A DNA stretch of 64,000 bases from Dongia mobilis (GTDB lineage: Bacteria; Pseudomonadota; Alphaproteobacteria; Dongiales; Dongiaceae): positions 551,577 to 615,576 of the forward strand of contig NZ_SNYW01000008.1 in the NCBI RefSeq assembly GCF_004363235.1, read 5' to 3'. The notes beneath the pieces were generated by a model. The model was not told the origin of the DNA, did not search any database, and saw only the letters and a list, made by a program, of their open reading frames with translations. The translations under genes and the position numbers were made by a program. Positions 44,289 through 54,394 of this stretch are shown here, in pieces (positions within the stretch are counted from its first letter, which is position 1; every line of letters starts with the position of its first letter).

Positions 44289-45086
44289 ATGGCGCGCAAG
44301 ACCGAGACCGAGCCCAGCCAGATCGCTGAGACCGTGAAGACCATCGTATGGGCGGCGCTGATCGCGGTCGGCATCCGCACCTTCGCCTACGAACCCTTCA
44401 GCATTCCCTCGAGTTCCATGGTGCCGACCCTGCTGATCGGCGACTACCTGTTCGTCTCCAAGACCGCCTTCGGCTACAGCCGCTATTCCTTTCCCTGGGG
44501 CCTGGTGCCGTTCGAGGGCCGCATCTGGAGCGATCTGCCGGAACGGGGCGAGGTGGTGGTGTTCCGCCCGCCGGGCGAGCCGCAGACCGATTTCATCAAG
44601 CGCGTGATCGGCCTGCCGGGCGACCGCATCCAGGTCAGGGAAGGGCTGCTCTATATCAACGGCGCACCGGTCAAGCGCGAGCGGATCGAGGATTTCGTCA
44701 GCGACGAGGGCGTCTATGGCGGCAAGGCGGCGCAATATATCGAGACGCTGCCCGATGGCACCAGCCACCGCATCATCGAGCGATCGGGCGACAACGGCCA
44801 ATACGACAACACGCCCACCTATGTCGTGCCGGAAGGCCATTATTTCATGATGGGCGACAACCGCGACGCTTCCAATGACAGCCGCGCCTTCCGCGTCGGC
44901 CTGGGGACTGACGACGAGATAACCGACCAGCGCGACCTGGGAACGGTGGGCTTCGTGCCGCTCGAGAACCTGATCGGCCCGGCCAAGATCCTGTTCTGGT
45001 CCTATGACGACAATTTCGAGCTGACCAACCCGCTGACTTGGGTCACCGCCCTGCGCTGGAGACGGCTCGGCAATCTGGTGGAGTAG
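44289..45086 (+). CDS. lepB: Signal peptidase I
   Basis: LepB cleaves signal peptides of exported proteins at the inner membrane. The 265-residue protein has one membrane segment (about residues 15-35), the catalytic serine in SIPSSSMVPTLLIGD and the lysine in FIKRVIGLPGDR, and the C-terminal MMGDNRDASNDSR box. It is followed after 6 bases by rnc, as in most alphaproteobacteria. Confidence 0.97.
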   Translation: MARKTETEPSQIAETVKTIVWAALIAVGIRTFAYEPFSIPSSSMVPTLLIGDYLFVSKTAFGYSRYSFPWGLVPFEGRIWSDLPERGEVVVFRPPGEPQTDFIKRVIGLPGDRIQVREGLLYINGAPVKRERIEDFVSDEGVYGGKAAQYIETLPDGTSHRIIERSGDNGQYDNTPTYVVPEGHYFMMGDNRDASNDSRAFRVGLGTDDEITDQRDLGTVGFVPLENLIGPAKILFWSYDDNFELTNPLTWVTALRWRRLGNLVE

Positions 45087-45092
45087 GCGGGC

Positions 45093-45872
45093 GTGGCGGC
45101 CGCCTCCCGCGCCAGCGGTACCCTGGCCGAGCTTGCCGCCCTGACCGGCCATGCCTTCGCGCGGCCCGACCTGCTCGAGATGGCGGTGACGCATCCCAGC
45201 GCCATCGACCGCGCCCGCGGCCGCGGCCAGCGCCGCGGCGGCGCCGCAACCGGCGGCAGCAATAGCGGCAGCGGCAAGGGCAAGGCGGCCAGGCAGGGCG
45301 ACAACCAGCGCCTCGAATTCCTCGGCGACCGGGTGCTCGGCCTCATCGTCGCCGACATGCTGTTTGCGGCCTTCCCTGCCGAGGACGAAGGCGCGCTGGC
45401 CAAGCGGCTTGCCGCCCTGGTGCGGCAGGAGGGCCTCGCCATCGTCGCGCGCGATCTCGGCCTCGGCCGCTATTTGAAGATGTCGCGCGGCGAGGAGGAG
45501 AGCGGCGGCCGCGACAATCCGGCGACGCTGGCCGATGCCTGCGAGGCGGTGATCGGGGCGCTCTATCTCGACGGCGGCCTCGACGCGGCGCGGGCCTTCA
45601 TCGAGCGGCACTGGCAGCCGCTGATGTCGGCCGAGGCGATCCCGCCGCAGGACGCCAAGACGGCGCTGCAGGAATGGGCCCAGGCCGCCGGCCTCGCCTT
45701 GCCACGCTACCGCGTGGTCAGGAGCGACGGCCCGCCGCACGACCCGGTCTTCGAGGTCGAGGTGGCGGTGGAAGGCGCCGCACCGGCGCGCGGCGCCGGT
45801 CGCTCGAAACGCGCCGCCGAGCAGGCCGCCGCGCGGGAATTGCTTTCGGCCGTCGCCAGGGGCCAAGATTAG
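45093..45872 (+). CDS. rnc: Ribonuclease III
   Basis: RNase III cuts double-stranded RNA in rRNA and mRNA processing. The 259-residue protein starts at GTG 45093 and has the signature LEFLGDRVLGLIV, the second acidic helix NPATLADACEAVIGALYLDGG (quoted in part) and a C-terminal dsRNA-binding domain. Between THPSAIDR and the signature there is an insertion of about 25 residues rich in Gly, Arg, Ser and Lys (residues about 34-62). Catalytic residues are intact. Confidence 0.94.
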   Translation: MAAASRASGTLAELAALTGHAFARPDLLEMAVTHPSAIDRARGRGQRRGGAATGGSNSGSGKGKAARQGDNQRLEFLGDRVLGLIVADMLFAAFPAEDEGALAKRLAALVRQEGLAIVARDLGLGRYLKMSRGEEESGGRDNPATLADACEAVIGALYLDGGLDAARAFIERHWQPLMSAEAIPPQDAKTALQEWAQAAGLALPRYRVVRSDGPPHDPVFEVEVAVEGAAPARGAGRSKRAAEQAAARELLSAVARGQD

Positions 45873-45915
45873 GCCGGCAACAGCTGCCGGCATCAACCGA
45901 AGAAAGTATCGCTTC

Positions 45916-46845
45916 ATGGAACAACGCTGCGGCTTCATCGCGGTGCTGGGGGCGCCCAATGCGGGCAAGTCGACCCTGGTCAACCGCGTCGTCGGCCAGA
46001 AGGTCTCGATCGTCAGCCCGAAGGTGCAGACGACGCGTGCCCGCGTCATCGGCATCGTCATGCAGGGGCCGACGCAGATGGTCTTCGTTGACACGCCCGG
46101 CATTTTCGCGCCGAAGCGCCGCCTCGACCGCGCCATGGTGGCGGCGGCCTGGAGCGGGGCGGGCGATGCCGATGCCGTGGTGCTGCTGGTCGATGCCGCC
46201 CGCAAGGGGATCGACGACGACACCCGCCGCATCATCGAGGGGCTGAGGGCCCATAACCGCCAGGCGATACTGGTGCTCAACAAGGTCGATCTGGTGAAGG
46301 AGCGGGAAAGGCTGCTGGCCAAGACGGCCGAGTTGAACGCACTCGGCGCCAACGAATCAGGTGGCGGCGACAGGCCGCTCTTCAGCGACACCTTCATGAT
46401 CTCGGCCGAAACCGGTGACGGTGTCGCGGATCTGGTCGACGAACTGGCACGGCGCATGCCGCCGGGGCCGCATCATTTTCCGGAAGACCACATCACCGAT
46501 GCGCCGCAGCGCTTCCTCGCCGCCGAGGTGACGCGCGAGCATCTCTTTCGCCAGCTGCACGAGGAGGTGCCCTACCAGCTCACCGTCGAGACGGAAGCCT
46601 GGGAGGAGTTCAAGGACGGCTCGGTCAAGATCACCCAGGTGATCTTCCTCGCCAAGGAGAACCAGAAGCCGATCGTGATCGGCAAGGGCGGGCAGAAGAT
46701 CAAGCAGATTCGCGAATCCGCGCAGCGGGAATTGCAGGCGATGCTGGAACGTCCGGTGCACCTCTTCCTTTTCGTCAAGGTGCGCACCGGCTGGGCGGAC
46801 GATCCCGAGCGCTACCGCGAGATGGGCCTCGATTTCGAGGAATGA
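45916..46845 (+). CDS. era: GTPase Era
   Basis: Era is an essential GTPase that helps 16S rRNA maturation and 30S assembly. The 309-residue protein has G1 GAPNAGKST, the DTPGIF motif and NKVD. A C-terminal KH domain has VIGKGGQKIKQI. A short insertion (GANESGGGDRP) stands in the GTPase domain before the FMISAETG segment. It follows rnc by 43 bases; recO follows 9 bases after the stop. Confidence 0.96.
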   Translation: MEQRCGFIAVLGAPNAGKSTLVNRVVGQKVSIVSPKVQTTRARVIGIVMQGPTQMVFVDTPGIFAPKRRLDRAMVAAAWSGAGDADAVVLLVDAARKGIDDDTRRIIEGLRAHNRQAILVLNKVDLVKERERLLAKTAELNALGANESGGGDRPLFSDTFMISAETGDGVADLVDELARRMPPGPHHFPEDHITDAPQRFLAAEVTREHLFRQLHEEVPYQLTVETEAWEEFKDGSVKITQVIFLAKENQKPIVIGKGGQKIKQIRESAQRELQAMLERPVHLFLFVKVRTGWADDPERYREMGLDFEE

Positions 46846-46854
46846 GGGGAAAGG

Positions 46855-47580
46855 GTGGACTTCACCGATACCGCCTTCGTCCTTTCCGCGCGGCGCCATG
46901 GCGAGGGTGACGTCATCCTTTCCTGCCTGACGCGCGACCATGGGCGGCATCTGGGGCTGGTGAAGGGCGGCGCCTCGCGGCGCTCGCGCCCGCTGCTGGA
47001 AATCGGCAATGCGCTGGCGGTGCAATGGCGCGCGCGACTCGCCGAGCAATTGGGTTATTTCCAGGTGGAATTGCTGGCCGCCCATGCCGCCCTGCTGCTG
47101 GACGATGCCGATCGCCTCGCCGCCCTCAATGCCGCCGCCGCGGTGATCGACGCCACCCTGCCGGAACGCGCGCCGCATGCCGACATTTACGCCGATTTTG
47201 CCGATCTGGTCGCGGCCCTTGCCGGTGGCGCCGGCGATTGGGGCCTTGCCTATCTGCGCTGGGAGCTGCGGATCCTGGCCGATCTCGGCTTCGGCCTCGA
47301 TCTCTCAAGCTGCGCGGTGACCGGGGCGACCGATGGGCTCGCCTTCGTCTCGCCGAAGACCGGCCGCGCCGTCACGGCAGCCGGCGCCGGGCGCTATGCC
47401 GGGCGCCTGCTGCCGCTGCCGCAAATCCTCTGCGATCCCGCGGCGCCGGTGCAGCCGGGCGATATCCAGCAGGGCCTGCGCCTCACCGGCCACTTCCTGC
47501 ACGCCCATCTCATCGATGCGCCCGGTGCCGAAAAGCGCCTTACCGCGCGCGACCGCCTGGTGGAGCGGGTGGGCCGATAA
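46855..47580 (+). CDS. recO: DNA repair protein RecO
   Basis: RecO works with RecF and RecR to load RecA on gapped DNA. The 241-residue protein starts at GTG 46855 after GAGGGGAAAGG. It has the N-terminal OB fold (DTAFVLSARRHGEGDVILS), GLVKGGASRRSRP and the later LRWELRILADLGFGLDL segment. The CxnC zinc motif seen in some RecO proteins is reduced here. The gene order era-recO supports the call. Confidence 0.92.
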   Translation: MDFTDTAFVLSARRHGEGDVILSCLTRDHGRHLGLVKGGASRRSRPLLEIGNALAVQWRARLAEQLGYFQVELLAAHAALLLDDADRLAALNAAAAVIDATLPERAPHADIYADFADLVAALAGGAGDWGLAYLRWELRILADLGFGLDLSSCAVTGATDGLAFVSPKTGRAVTAAGAGRYAGRLLPLPQILCDPAAPVQPGDIQQGLRLTGHFLHAHLIDAPGAEKRLTARDRLVERVGR

Positions 47581-47661
47581 CCCCGCCTTGACCCGCCGCC
47601 GGGCCTTCGCCATGCTCCGGCCCAACCAGCCATCGCACGCGCAACATCACGCGGAAATATC

Positions 47662-48903
47662 ATGAGCAAGCGTCACGTCGTCGTCATCGGTGCCGGCATC
47701 GTCGGCATTTCCACCGCCCTCTACCTGCAGAAGGACGGCAACCAGGTGACGGTGGTCGACCGGGTCGATCCCGGCGAAGGCACGTCGAAGGGCAACGCCT
47801 CGGTGATCGCCGCCGAAAGCTGCATCCCGGTCGCCACCCCCGGCATCGTCTGGGACGTGCCGAAGATGCTGATGGACCCGCTGGGCCCGCTTGCCATCCG
47901 CTGGTCCTATCTGCCGAAACTGGCCCCCTGGCTGCTGCGTTTCGTGGCGTCGTCGGGTGCCGCCAAGGTCGAGCAGACCTCGATCGCGCTGCGCGCGGCG
48001 CTGGTGCAGGCCCTGCCCGCCCACAAGGAACTGGCGGCCCTCGCCGGGCAGGCGCTGATGATCAAGGAGACCGGCTGGCTGGGCATTTTCGAGAAGGACG
48101 AGAAGTTCGCTTCCTACCAGTCCGATCTCGAGCTGCAGAAGCGCCGCGGCGTCGATTTCAAGGTGCTGAAGCAGGAGGAGATCCGCCAGTTCGAGCCCAG
48201 CCTGCAGCCGATCTACAAGCACGCGGTCTACTACCCCGAGAACGCCTATGTGACCGACAATTTCGCCCTGGTGCAGCGCCTGGCGGCACAATTCACCGCC
48301 AATGGCGGGCGGATCGTGAAATCGGAGGTGCAGGGTTTTGAACTCGGCCCCGACGGCCCCACCCATGTGCGCGCCGGGGGCGACAAGATCGCCTGCGATG
48401 CGGTGGTGGTGGCAGCCGGCGCCTGGTCGAAGAAGCTGGCGAAGATGCTGGGCCATAACGTGCCGCTGGAGACCGAGCGCGGCTATCACGTGACCCTGCC
48501 GAACCCCGGCAAGATGCCGCGCATGCCGCTCTATTCCGGCGACCATTCCTTCGCCATCACGCCGCTCGAGATCGGCCTGCGCTTCGCCGGCACGGTGGAA
48601 CTGGGCGGGCTCGACCTGCCGCCCAATTACGCCCGCGCCGAAAAACTGATGATCCACGGGCGGCGCATGTTCGGCGAACTCAACGAGGATGGGCGTTCGG
48701 ACTGGATGGGCCATCGCCCCTCGATCCCCGATTCCGTGCCGGTGATCAGCCAGGGCGTGCGCTTCCGCAATACCTATTTTGCCTTCGGCCACGGCCATAT
48801 CGGCCTGACGCTGGGCCCCGTCACCGGCCGCATCATCGCCGACCTCGCGGCGGGACGCGATCCCGGCCTCGATCTGCGGCCGTTCCGGGTGGACCGGTTC
48901 TAG
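47662..48903 (+). CDS. FAD-dependent oxidoreductase, D-amino-acid dehydrogenase-like
   Basis: The 413-residue protein is a DAO-fold flavoenzyme. It has the FAD-binding VVIGAGIVGISTALYLQKDG (residues about 6-25), the GNASVIAAE loop and a C-terminal FAFGHGHIGLTLGPVTGR. It is closest in layout to DadA-type D-amino-acid dehydrogenases, but the substrate cannot be read from the sequence. It has its own ribosome site (GCGGAAATATC). Confidence 0.82.
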   Translation: MSKRHVVVIGAGIVGISTALYLQKDGNQVTVVDRVDPGEGTSKGNASVIAAESCIPVATPGIVWDVPKMLMDPLGPLAIRWSYLPKLAPWLLRFVASSGAAKVEQTSIALRAALVQALPAHKELAALAGQALMIKETGWLGIFEKDEKFASYQSDLELQKRRGVDFKVLKQEEIRQFEPSLQPIYKHAVYYPENAYVTDNFALVQRLAAQFTANGGRIVKSEVQGFELGPDGPTHVRAGGDKIACDAVVVAAGAWSKKLAKMLGHNVPLETERGYHVTLPNPGKMPRMPLYSGDHSFAITPLEIGLRFAGTVELGGLDLPPNYARAEKLMIHGRRMFGELNEDGRSDWMGHRPSIPDSVPVISQGVRFRNTYFAFGHGHIGLTLGPVTGRIIADLAAGRDPGLDLRPFRVDRF

Positions 48904-48916
48904 GGACCACCTCTCA

Positions 48917-49009
48917 TCGTCATCCTGGGCGAAGACCCGGGGATCCAGTATTGCGTCGGAGAGATTGGATGCCCGGCCAAATGGATCAACGCTGGGCCCG
49001 GGCATGACG
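48917..49009. repeat. Extragenic palindromic element, copy 3 (different type)
   Basis: TCGTCATCCTGGGCGAAGAC at the left (48917 onwards) and the related inverted sequence ending GGGCCCGGGCATGACG (to 49009) form an imperfect inverted repeat, with ATCCA and TGGAT at the inner ends. It resembles copies 1 and 2 in layout but has a different stem sequence. It lies between the oxidoreductase and GNAT genes. Confidence 0.65.
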
Positions 49010-49039
49010 TGGAGAGGAAATATGGGTTAGGCTGCCGCC

Positions 49040-49558
49040 ATGACCGAGGGCACCTTCTCCATCCGCGTGCTGTCGCCGGAAGATGCGATCCAGTACCGCA
49101 TCTTCCGCCTCACCGCCCTGAAGCGCTATCCGCACCTGTTCCGTGCCGATGCGGATGAGGAGGCGCAGAAGCCGCTGGCCTCGACCGAGCGGCGGCTCAA
49201 GGAATCCCCCGCCAATCGCTGGACCGGCGCCTTCGATGCCAGCAGGAACCTCATCGGCTGTATCGGCTTTCGCCGCGAGCCCGGGATCAAGCGCCGCCAT
49301 ATCGGCCAGGTGCTGGGCCTGCAGATCGCCCCGCAATGGCAGCGCCGCGGCATCGCCACAGCACTTCTGCAGGATGTCATCGCCCAGGCTAGTTCGCTCG
49401 GCATCAGCCAGATCGAGCTGAGCCTGACCCTGCCCAACGAGGCCGCCGAAAAGCTCTATGACCGCCTGGGTTTCGTGACCTATGGCCTGGAGCGCGACGC
49501 GCTGCGGGTCGGCGGCCAGTCCCACGACAAGCAGCACCGGCAGTTGAAGCTGGACTAG
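49040..49558 (+). CDS. GNAT-family N-acetyltransferase
   Basis: The 172-residue protein is a GNAT acetyltransferase. The acetyl-CoA motif is QWQRRGIATALLQDVI, and the C-terminal part has AEKLYDRLGFVTYGLER, typical for GNAT enzymes. The substrate is unknown. It has no operon partner. Confidence 0.87.
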   Translation: MTEGTFSIRVLSPEDAIQYRIFRLTALKRYPHLFRADADEEAQKPLASTERRLKESPANRWTGAFDASRNLIGCIGFRREPGIKRRHIGQVLGLQIAPQWQRRGIATALLQDVIAQASSLGISQIELSLTLPNEAAEKLYDRLGFVTYGLERDALRVGGQSHDKQHRQLKLD

Positions 49559-49670
49559 GCCGGCGCCAAACCCCTCGCCGCGAACGAAGCGGGATCAAAG
49601 GCTTGACGCGCCGGGCTTGCCGCCTAGGATGGCGCCCCAATTCAAGATTCGCTGAAAGAACACAAGCCGA

Positions 49671-51917
49671 ATGGCCAAGAAAGCCGCCCAGACGCCGCCA
49701 CCCGAAGGCGAGATCAAGCTCACCAACCTCGCCGAGGCGCTCGGCGAACGTTATCTTTCCTATGCGCTCTCTACCATCATGGCGCGTTCCTTGCCCGACG
49801 TGCGCGACGGGTTGAAGCCGGTGCACCGGCGCATTCTCTACACCATGCGGCAATTGCGCCTCGATCCCGGCTCGGGCTTCAAGAAATCGGCCCGCGTCGT
49901 CGGCGACGTCATGGGCAAATACCATCCCCATGGCGATTCCTCGATCTACGACGCCATGGTGCGCCTCGCCCAGGAATTCGCCGTGCGCTATCCGATGGTG
50001 GAAGGGCAGGGCAATTTCGGCTCGATCGACGGCGACAACCCGGCCGCCATGCGCTACACCGAGGCGCGCCTCACCGGTGCCGCCGCGCTGATGCTGCAGG
50101 ACCTCGACAACGACACGGTCGATTTCCGCGCATCTTACGACGGCGAGAACCTGGAGCCGGTGATTTTGCCGGCGGCCTTTCCCAACCTGCTCGCCAACGG
50201 CGCGCAGGGCATCGCCGTCGGCATGGCGACCAGCATCCCGCCGCACAACGTGGCCGAGATCTGCGACTGCCTTGCGCATCTGCTGAAATCGCCGAATGCC
50301 CGCATCGAGACGCTGATGAACTATCTGCCGGGCCCGGATTTCCCGACTGGCGGCATCATCTGCGAGACGCGCGAAAGCCTGCTCGAGACTTATCGCACGG
50401 GGCGCGGCTCGATCCGCATCCGTGCCCGCTGGAATGTCGAGCAGCTGAAGGGCGGTGGCTACCAGATCGTGGTGACCGAGATTCCCTATCAGGTGGCTAA
50501 GTCCAAGCTGATCGAGAAGATCGCCGAACTGCTGCTCGACAAGAAGCTGCCCTTCCTCGACGACATCAACGATGAATCGACGACCGACATCCGCCTGGTG
50601 CTGACGCCGAAATCCAGGAATGTCGAGCCCGAGCATCTGATGGAACAATTGTTCCGCCTGACCGATCTCGAGACCCGCTTCGGCCTCAACATGAACGTGC
50701 TGGACGCCAACCAGGTGCCGCGCGTGATGAGCCTGCCTGAGGTGCTGCAGGCCTATCTCGACCATCGCCGCGTCGTACTGCAGCGGCGCACCAGGCATCG
50801 CCTCTCCGAGATCGAGCGGCGCCTCGAGATTCTCGAAGGCTACCTCATCGTCTATCTCAATATCGACGAGGTCATTCGCATCATCCGCTTCGAGGACGAG
50901 CCGAAGGCCGTCATGATGAAGAAGTGGAAGCTCTCCGACATCCAGGCCGAGGCCATCCTCAACATGCGCCTCAAATCCCTGCGCAAGCTGGAGGAAGTCG
51001 AGATCCGGCGTGAGCACAAGGAATTGTCGGCCGAGCGCAAGGACCTGCAGGGGCTGCTGGCCTCCGAGGACAAGCAATGGGCCGCCATCGGTGGCGAGGT
51101 GCAGGAACTGAAGAAGGCCTATGGGCCGAAGACTGAGCTGGGCCGCCGCCGCACCGAAATGGGCGACGCGCCTTCGGCCATCGTCATCCCGATGGAAGCG
51201 ATGGTCGAGCGCGAGCCGATTACGGTGATCTGCTCCTCGAAGGGCTGGATCCGCGCCATGAAGGGCCATGTCGAGCCCGGTGCCGAGATCAAGTTCAAGG
51301 AAGGCGATTGGGGCAAGTTCCAGCTGCATGCCGAGACCACCGACAAGCTGGTGATCTTCTGCACCAACGGCAAGTTCTACACGATCCCCTGTGACAAGCT
51401 GCCGGGCGGGCGCGGCCATGGCGAGCCGGTCAGGCTCTATATCGACCTTGGCAACGAGCATGACATCGTCGCCATGATGATCCACAAGCCCGGAGCCAAG
51501 CTGCTGGTGGCGAGCCATGACGGTCGCGGCTTCGTGGTCGGCATGGACGACGTGGTGGCGCAGACCAAGAACGGCAAGCAGGTGCTGACCGTGCCGGAGG
51601 GCGAGGAGGCCAGCATCTGCGTCCCCGCCGAGGGCGACATGCTGGCTGTCATCGGCGAGAACCGGAAGCTGCTCATCTTCAAGCTGTCGGAGGTGCCGGA
51701 GATGACCCGCGGCCGCGGCGTCATGCTGCAGAAATACAAGGATGGCGGCATCTCCGATGCCAAGGTCTATGCCCGCGCCGAGGGCCTCACCTGGCGGCTT
51801 GGGGACAAGACCCGGACCGAGAGCCACGGCAATCTGAAGGACTGGATCGGCGAACGCGCCCAGGCCGGTCGCCTGCCGCCCACCGGCTTCCCCAAGGCCA
51901 ACAAGTTCAGCGGCTGA
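49671..51917 (+). CDS. parC: DNA topoisomerase IV subunit A
   Basis: ParC is the DNA-cleaving subunit of topoisomerase IV, which separates daughter chromosomes. The 748-residue protein has the catalytic tyrosine Tyr129 in [10 protein letters not shown], the quinolone-region motif [17 protein letters not shown] with the normal serines, and six-bladed beta-pinwheel repeats in the C-terminal third. The short pinwheel domain and the lack of a GyrA box favour ParC over GyrA. Confidence 0.94.
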   Translation: MAKKAAQTPPPEGEIKLTNLAEALGERYLSYALSTIMARSLPDVRDGLKPVHRRILYTMRQLRLDPGSGFKKSARVVGDVMGKYHPHGDSSIYDAMVRLAQEFAVRYPMVEGQGNFGSIDGDNPAAMRYTEARLTGAAALMLQDLDNDTVDFRASYDGENLEPVILPAAFPNLLANGAQGIAVGMATSIPPHNVAEICDCLAHLLKSPNARIETLMNYLPGPDFPTGGIICETRESLLETYRTGRGSIRIRARWNVEQLKGGGYQIVVTEIPYQVAKSKLIEKIAELLLDKKLPFLDDINDESTTDIRLVLTPKSRNVEPEHLMEQLFRLTDLETRFGLNMNVLDANQVPRVMSLPEVLQAYLDHRRVVLQRRTRHRLSEIERRLEILEGYLIVYLNIDEVIRIIRFEDEPKAVMMKKWKLSDIQAEAILNMRLKSLRKLEEVEIRREHKELSAERKDLQGLLASEDKQWAAIGGEVQELKKAYGPKTELGRRRTEMGDAPSAIVIPMEAMVEREPITVICSSKGWIRAMKGHVEPGAEIKFKEGDWGKFQLHAETTDKLVIFCTNGKFYTIPCDKLPGGRGHGEPVRLYIDLGNEHDIVAMMIHKPGAKLLVASHDGRGFVVGMDDVVAQTKNGKQVLTVPEGEEASICVPAEGDMLAVIGENRKLLIFKLSEVPEMTRGRGVMLQKYKDGGISDAKVYARAEGLTWRLGDKTRTESHGNLKDWIGERAQAGRLPPTGFPKANKFSG

Positions 51918-51923
51918 GTGGGT

Positions 51924-54242
51924 TCAGGACGCAGGGAGACGAAGCGGCAGGGTGACCCTGGCTGTGGTGCCGATGCCGGGTTCGGATTCGATGGTGAAGC
52001 TGCCGCCCATGATGGCGGTGAAGCGCTGCACTAGGGTAAGGCCGAGCCCGGTTCCCTCACTGGTGCGGCTGTAGGTGTTGGCAATCTGCTGGAAGGGCTG
52101 CAATGCCCGCTCGATCTCCTCGGCATTCATGCCGATGCCGCTATCCGCAATCGCAATCACGACCGTGTCGCCCTCGATCTGAGCCCGCACGGCGACACTG
52201 CCGCCGTCGCGGTTGAACTTGACCGCATTGGACAGCAGGTTGAGGAGGAGCTGCTTCAGCAGCCGCCGATCGCTCTCGAAGTTTAGTCCCGCTACGTCGA
52301 CAGCGAAGCTGATCCGCTTGGGCTGTGCGGTGGGCTCCAGATAGGATGTGCATTCGTACGCAAGCGCACGCAGAGATACTTGTTCGGGGCGCAATTCGAG
52401 CCGTCCCGATTCCACCTTGGCGAGATCGAGGATGTCGTTGATGAGGCTGAGCAGGTGCCGACCGCTCTGCAGGATGATGCCGTGATATTCGTCCAGCCGA
52501 TCCGGTTCAACGCCTTGGCCGAGGCGCATCAGCAATTCCGAGAATCCGATGATGGCGTTCAATGGGGTGCGCAGCTCGTGGCTCATCGTCGCCAGGAACT
52601 CCGACTTAGCCTGGTTCGCCTGTTCGGCCAGCTGGGCGAGGCGCGCGGATTCGTCGATCAGCCGGCGCAATTCGGTTTCCGTTTCCTTGCGCTCGGTGAC
52701 GTCCTGGGTGACGCCCACGGACCACAGCAGCCCGGTTTCCGGATTGCGATAGGTATGGCCGATCTCGTGAAACCAGCGCATCGATCCGTCCTTGGTCAGG
52801 GCGCGGAACTCGACCTCGAAAGGCCGACCTAGCTCGGGAATACTGCCTGGATCATCCTCGGCGCGAAATGCCGGCAGGGGATCGTAGCGGATGGCGCGGT
52901 CGCTGCCGCGCTCGCGCATGAACTCCTCGACCGTCATTCCGAAGAGGCCGGCCAGTTCCTCGGAACAGACCAGGCAGCGATCGTTGCTGACATCCCAGAC
53001 CCAGGTGCCGAAGCGGCCGATCCGCGCCCCCTGACGCAGCAGATTCTCCCGCTCGCGCAGCGCTGCGTCGGCCCGGTGCCGCTCCGTCACGTCGATGGCG
53101 GCGCCGATGGTGCGCAAGGGGCGCCGCTGGTCGCCTGTGCCGGTGAAGAAGGTCTGCGAGCGGTTGTCGATCCAGCGCTCGGTCCCGTCGGGTCGGATGA
53201 TGCGATACTCGATGTCGAAGCGCCCGTCGCCGGCGGGGTTGTGGGCCTGTTCGATTGCGGCCAGGACACGCGCGCGGTCGGCAGGATGGAACAAGACCGA
53301 CAACTTGTCGATCGACACCGTTTCGTCCCCACCCCAGCCGAATATCTCCGCCTGTTCCGGCGACCAATAGATGCTGTTGGTAATGTGGTCGTGATCGAAG
53401 ATGCCGATCTGCGAAAGGTGCGTCACTTCCCGCAGCAGGCTCTCGCTGCGCTGCAGTCGCTCCTGCGTGCGCAGCTGATCGGTGACATCATGGCCGATTG
53501 CCAGCAGCGAGACGGCGCGGCCCTGCGCGTCGCGGATTGCCGCGTCGGACCACTCGATCTCGCGTTCCTCGCCGTTGCGCAATACGATCGCATTGACGTT
53601 GCCGCGCGTGGGCTTGCCGCCGATGGCGTTCTCCATAAGACCCAGGATCCGGCTGCGCTCGCGTTCCGGCAGGAAGGTGGTGACCCAGTTTTGGCCGCGG
53701 ATTTCGTCCAGGCGATAGCCGGACAATTGCTCGAAATAGGGATTTACCCGCAGGATGCTGCCGTCTGGCGAGAGCAGCAGGACAATGGCCGGTACCACGT
53801 CGATGAGGGCGTTGGCAAAGGCGCGCTCGTTGGCCAGCGTGCGCACGGTCGCTTCGGCCTGGCTGAAATCATTGAACACGATGCTGCAGCCCCAGATCGC
53901 GCCATCGGGCGATGCCTGGGGCACGCAATCCATCCGCGTCAGACGCGAGATGCCGTCGGGGAAAACGATTTCGATCTGATGGGTCCCGCGCAGACCGCCA
54001 AAGGCGCGCCGGAAGGCCGCGGCCATCGGCGCCTGGTCGAGGATGAAGGGCAGCAATTCGGCGAGTTGCAGGCCGCAGGCCGTCTTTGCATCGACGCCCG
54101 ACCAACCGGCCAGGGTGCGGTTGATGTAGATGATCCGACCGGCCGCGTCGACCAGCGCCACGCCGCCCGGCAGCGAGTCGAGTGCCGCTGCAAGAATCGA
54201 AGGGTCGGCGACGGCCGAGGATACGGATTCATCCGGAGACAT
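51924..54242 (-). CDS. Multi-PAS sensor histidine kinase
   Basis: The 772-residue protein has four PAS domains in a row (about residues 10-130, 140-260, 268-390 and 398-520) and then the kinase core. The HisKA motif is ATMSHELRTPLNAIIGFSE with the phospho-accepting histidine. The ATPase domain has LLSNAVKFN (N box), DSGIGM (G1) and GTGLGLTLVQ (G2). No membrane segment is seen, so it probably senses an intracellular signal. No response regulator lies next to it. It is convergent with parC, 6 bases apart. Confidence 0.92.
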   Translation of the reverse strand: MSPDESVSSAVADPSILAAALDSLPGGVALVDAAGRIIYINRTLAGWSGVDAKTACGLQLAELLPFILDQAPMAAAFRRAFGGLRGTHQIEIVFPDGISRLTRMDCVPQASPDGAIWGCSIVFNDFSQAEATVRTLANERAFANALIDVVPAIVLLLSPDGSILRVNPYFEQLSGYRLDEIRGQNWVTTFLPERERSRILGLMENAIGGKPTRGNVNAIVLRNGEEREIEWSDAAIRDAQGRAVSLLAIGHDVTDQLRTQERLQRSESLLREVTHLSQIGIFDHDHITNSIYWSPEQAEIFGWGGDETVSIDKLSVLFHPADRARVLAAIEQAHNPAGDGRFDIEYRIIRPDGTERWIDNRSQTFFTGTGDQRRPLRTIGAAIDVTERHRADAALRERENLLRQGARIGRFGTWVWDVSNDRCLVCSEELAGLFGMTVEEFMRERGSDRAIRYDPLPAFRAEDDPGSIPELGRPFEVEFRALTKDGSMRWFHEIGHTYRNPETGLLWSVGVTQDVTERKETETELRRLIDESARLAQLAEQANQAKSEFLATMSHELRTPLNAIIGFSELLMRLGQGVEPDRLDEYHGIILQSGRHLLSLINDILDLAKVESGRLELRPEQVSLRALAYECTSYLEPTAQPKRISFAVDVAGLNFESDRRLLKQLLLNLLSNAVKFNRDGGSVAVRAQIEGDTVVIAIADSGIGMNAEEIERALQPFQQIANTYSRTSEGTGLGLTLVQRFTAIMGGSFTIESEPGIGTTARVTLPLRLPAS

Positions 54243-54394
54243 GCCGGCAGAATATGCGCGCTACATTTAAATTAATCTTAATCGAGAATGTCCGGAAAAG
54301 CGCTTTCATGGCCCGGTTTCCGAGGATTGTCCAAAGAAGGCGATTCCGATCCTAGGCGGTTGATTGGCGTCAACGCCGGTGAGCGATTCTCCGT

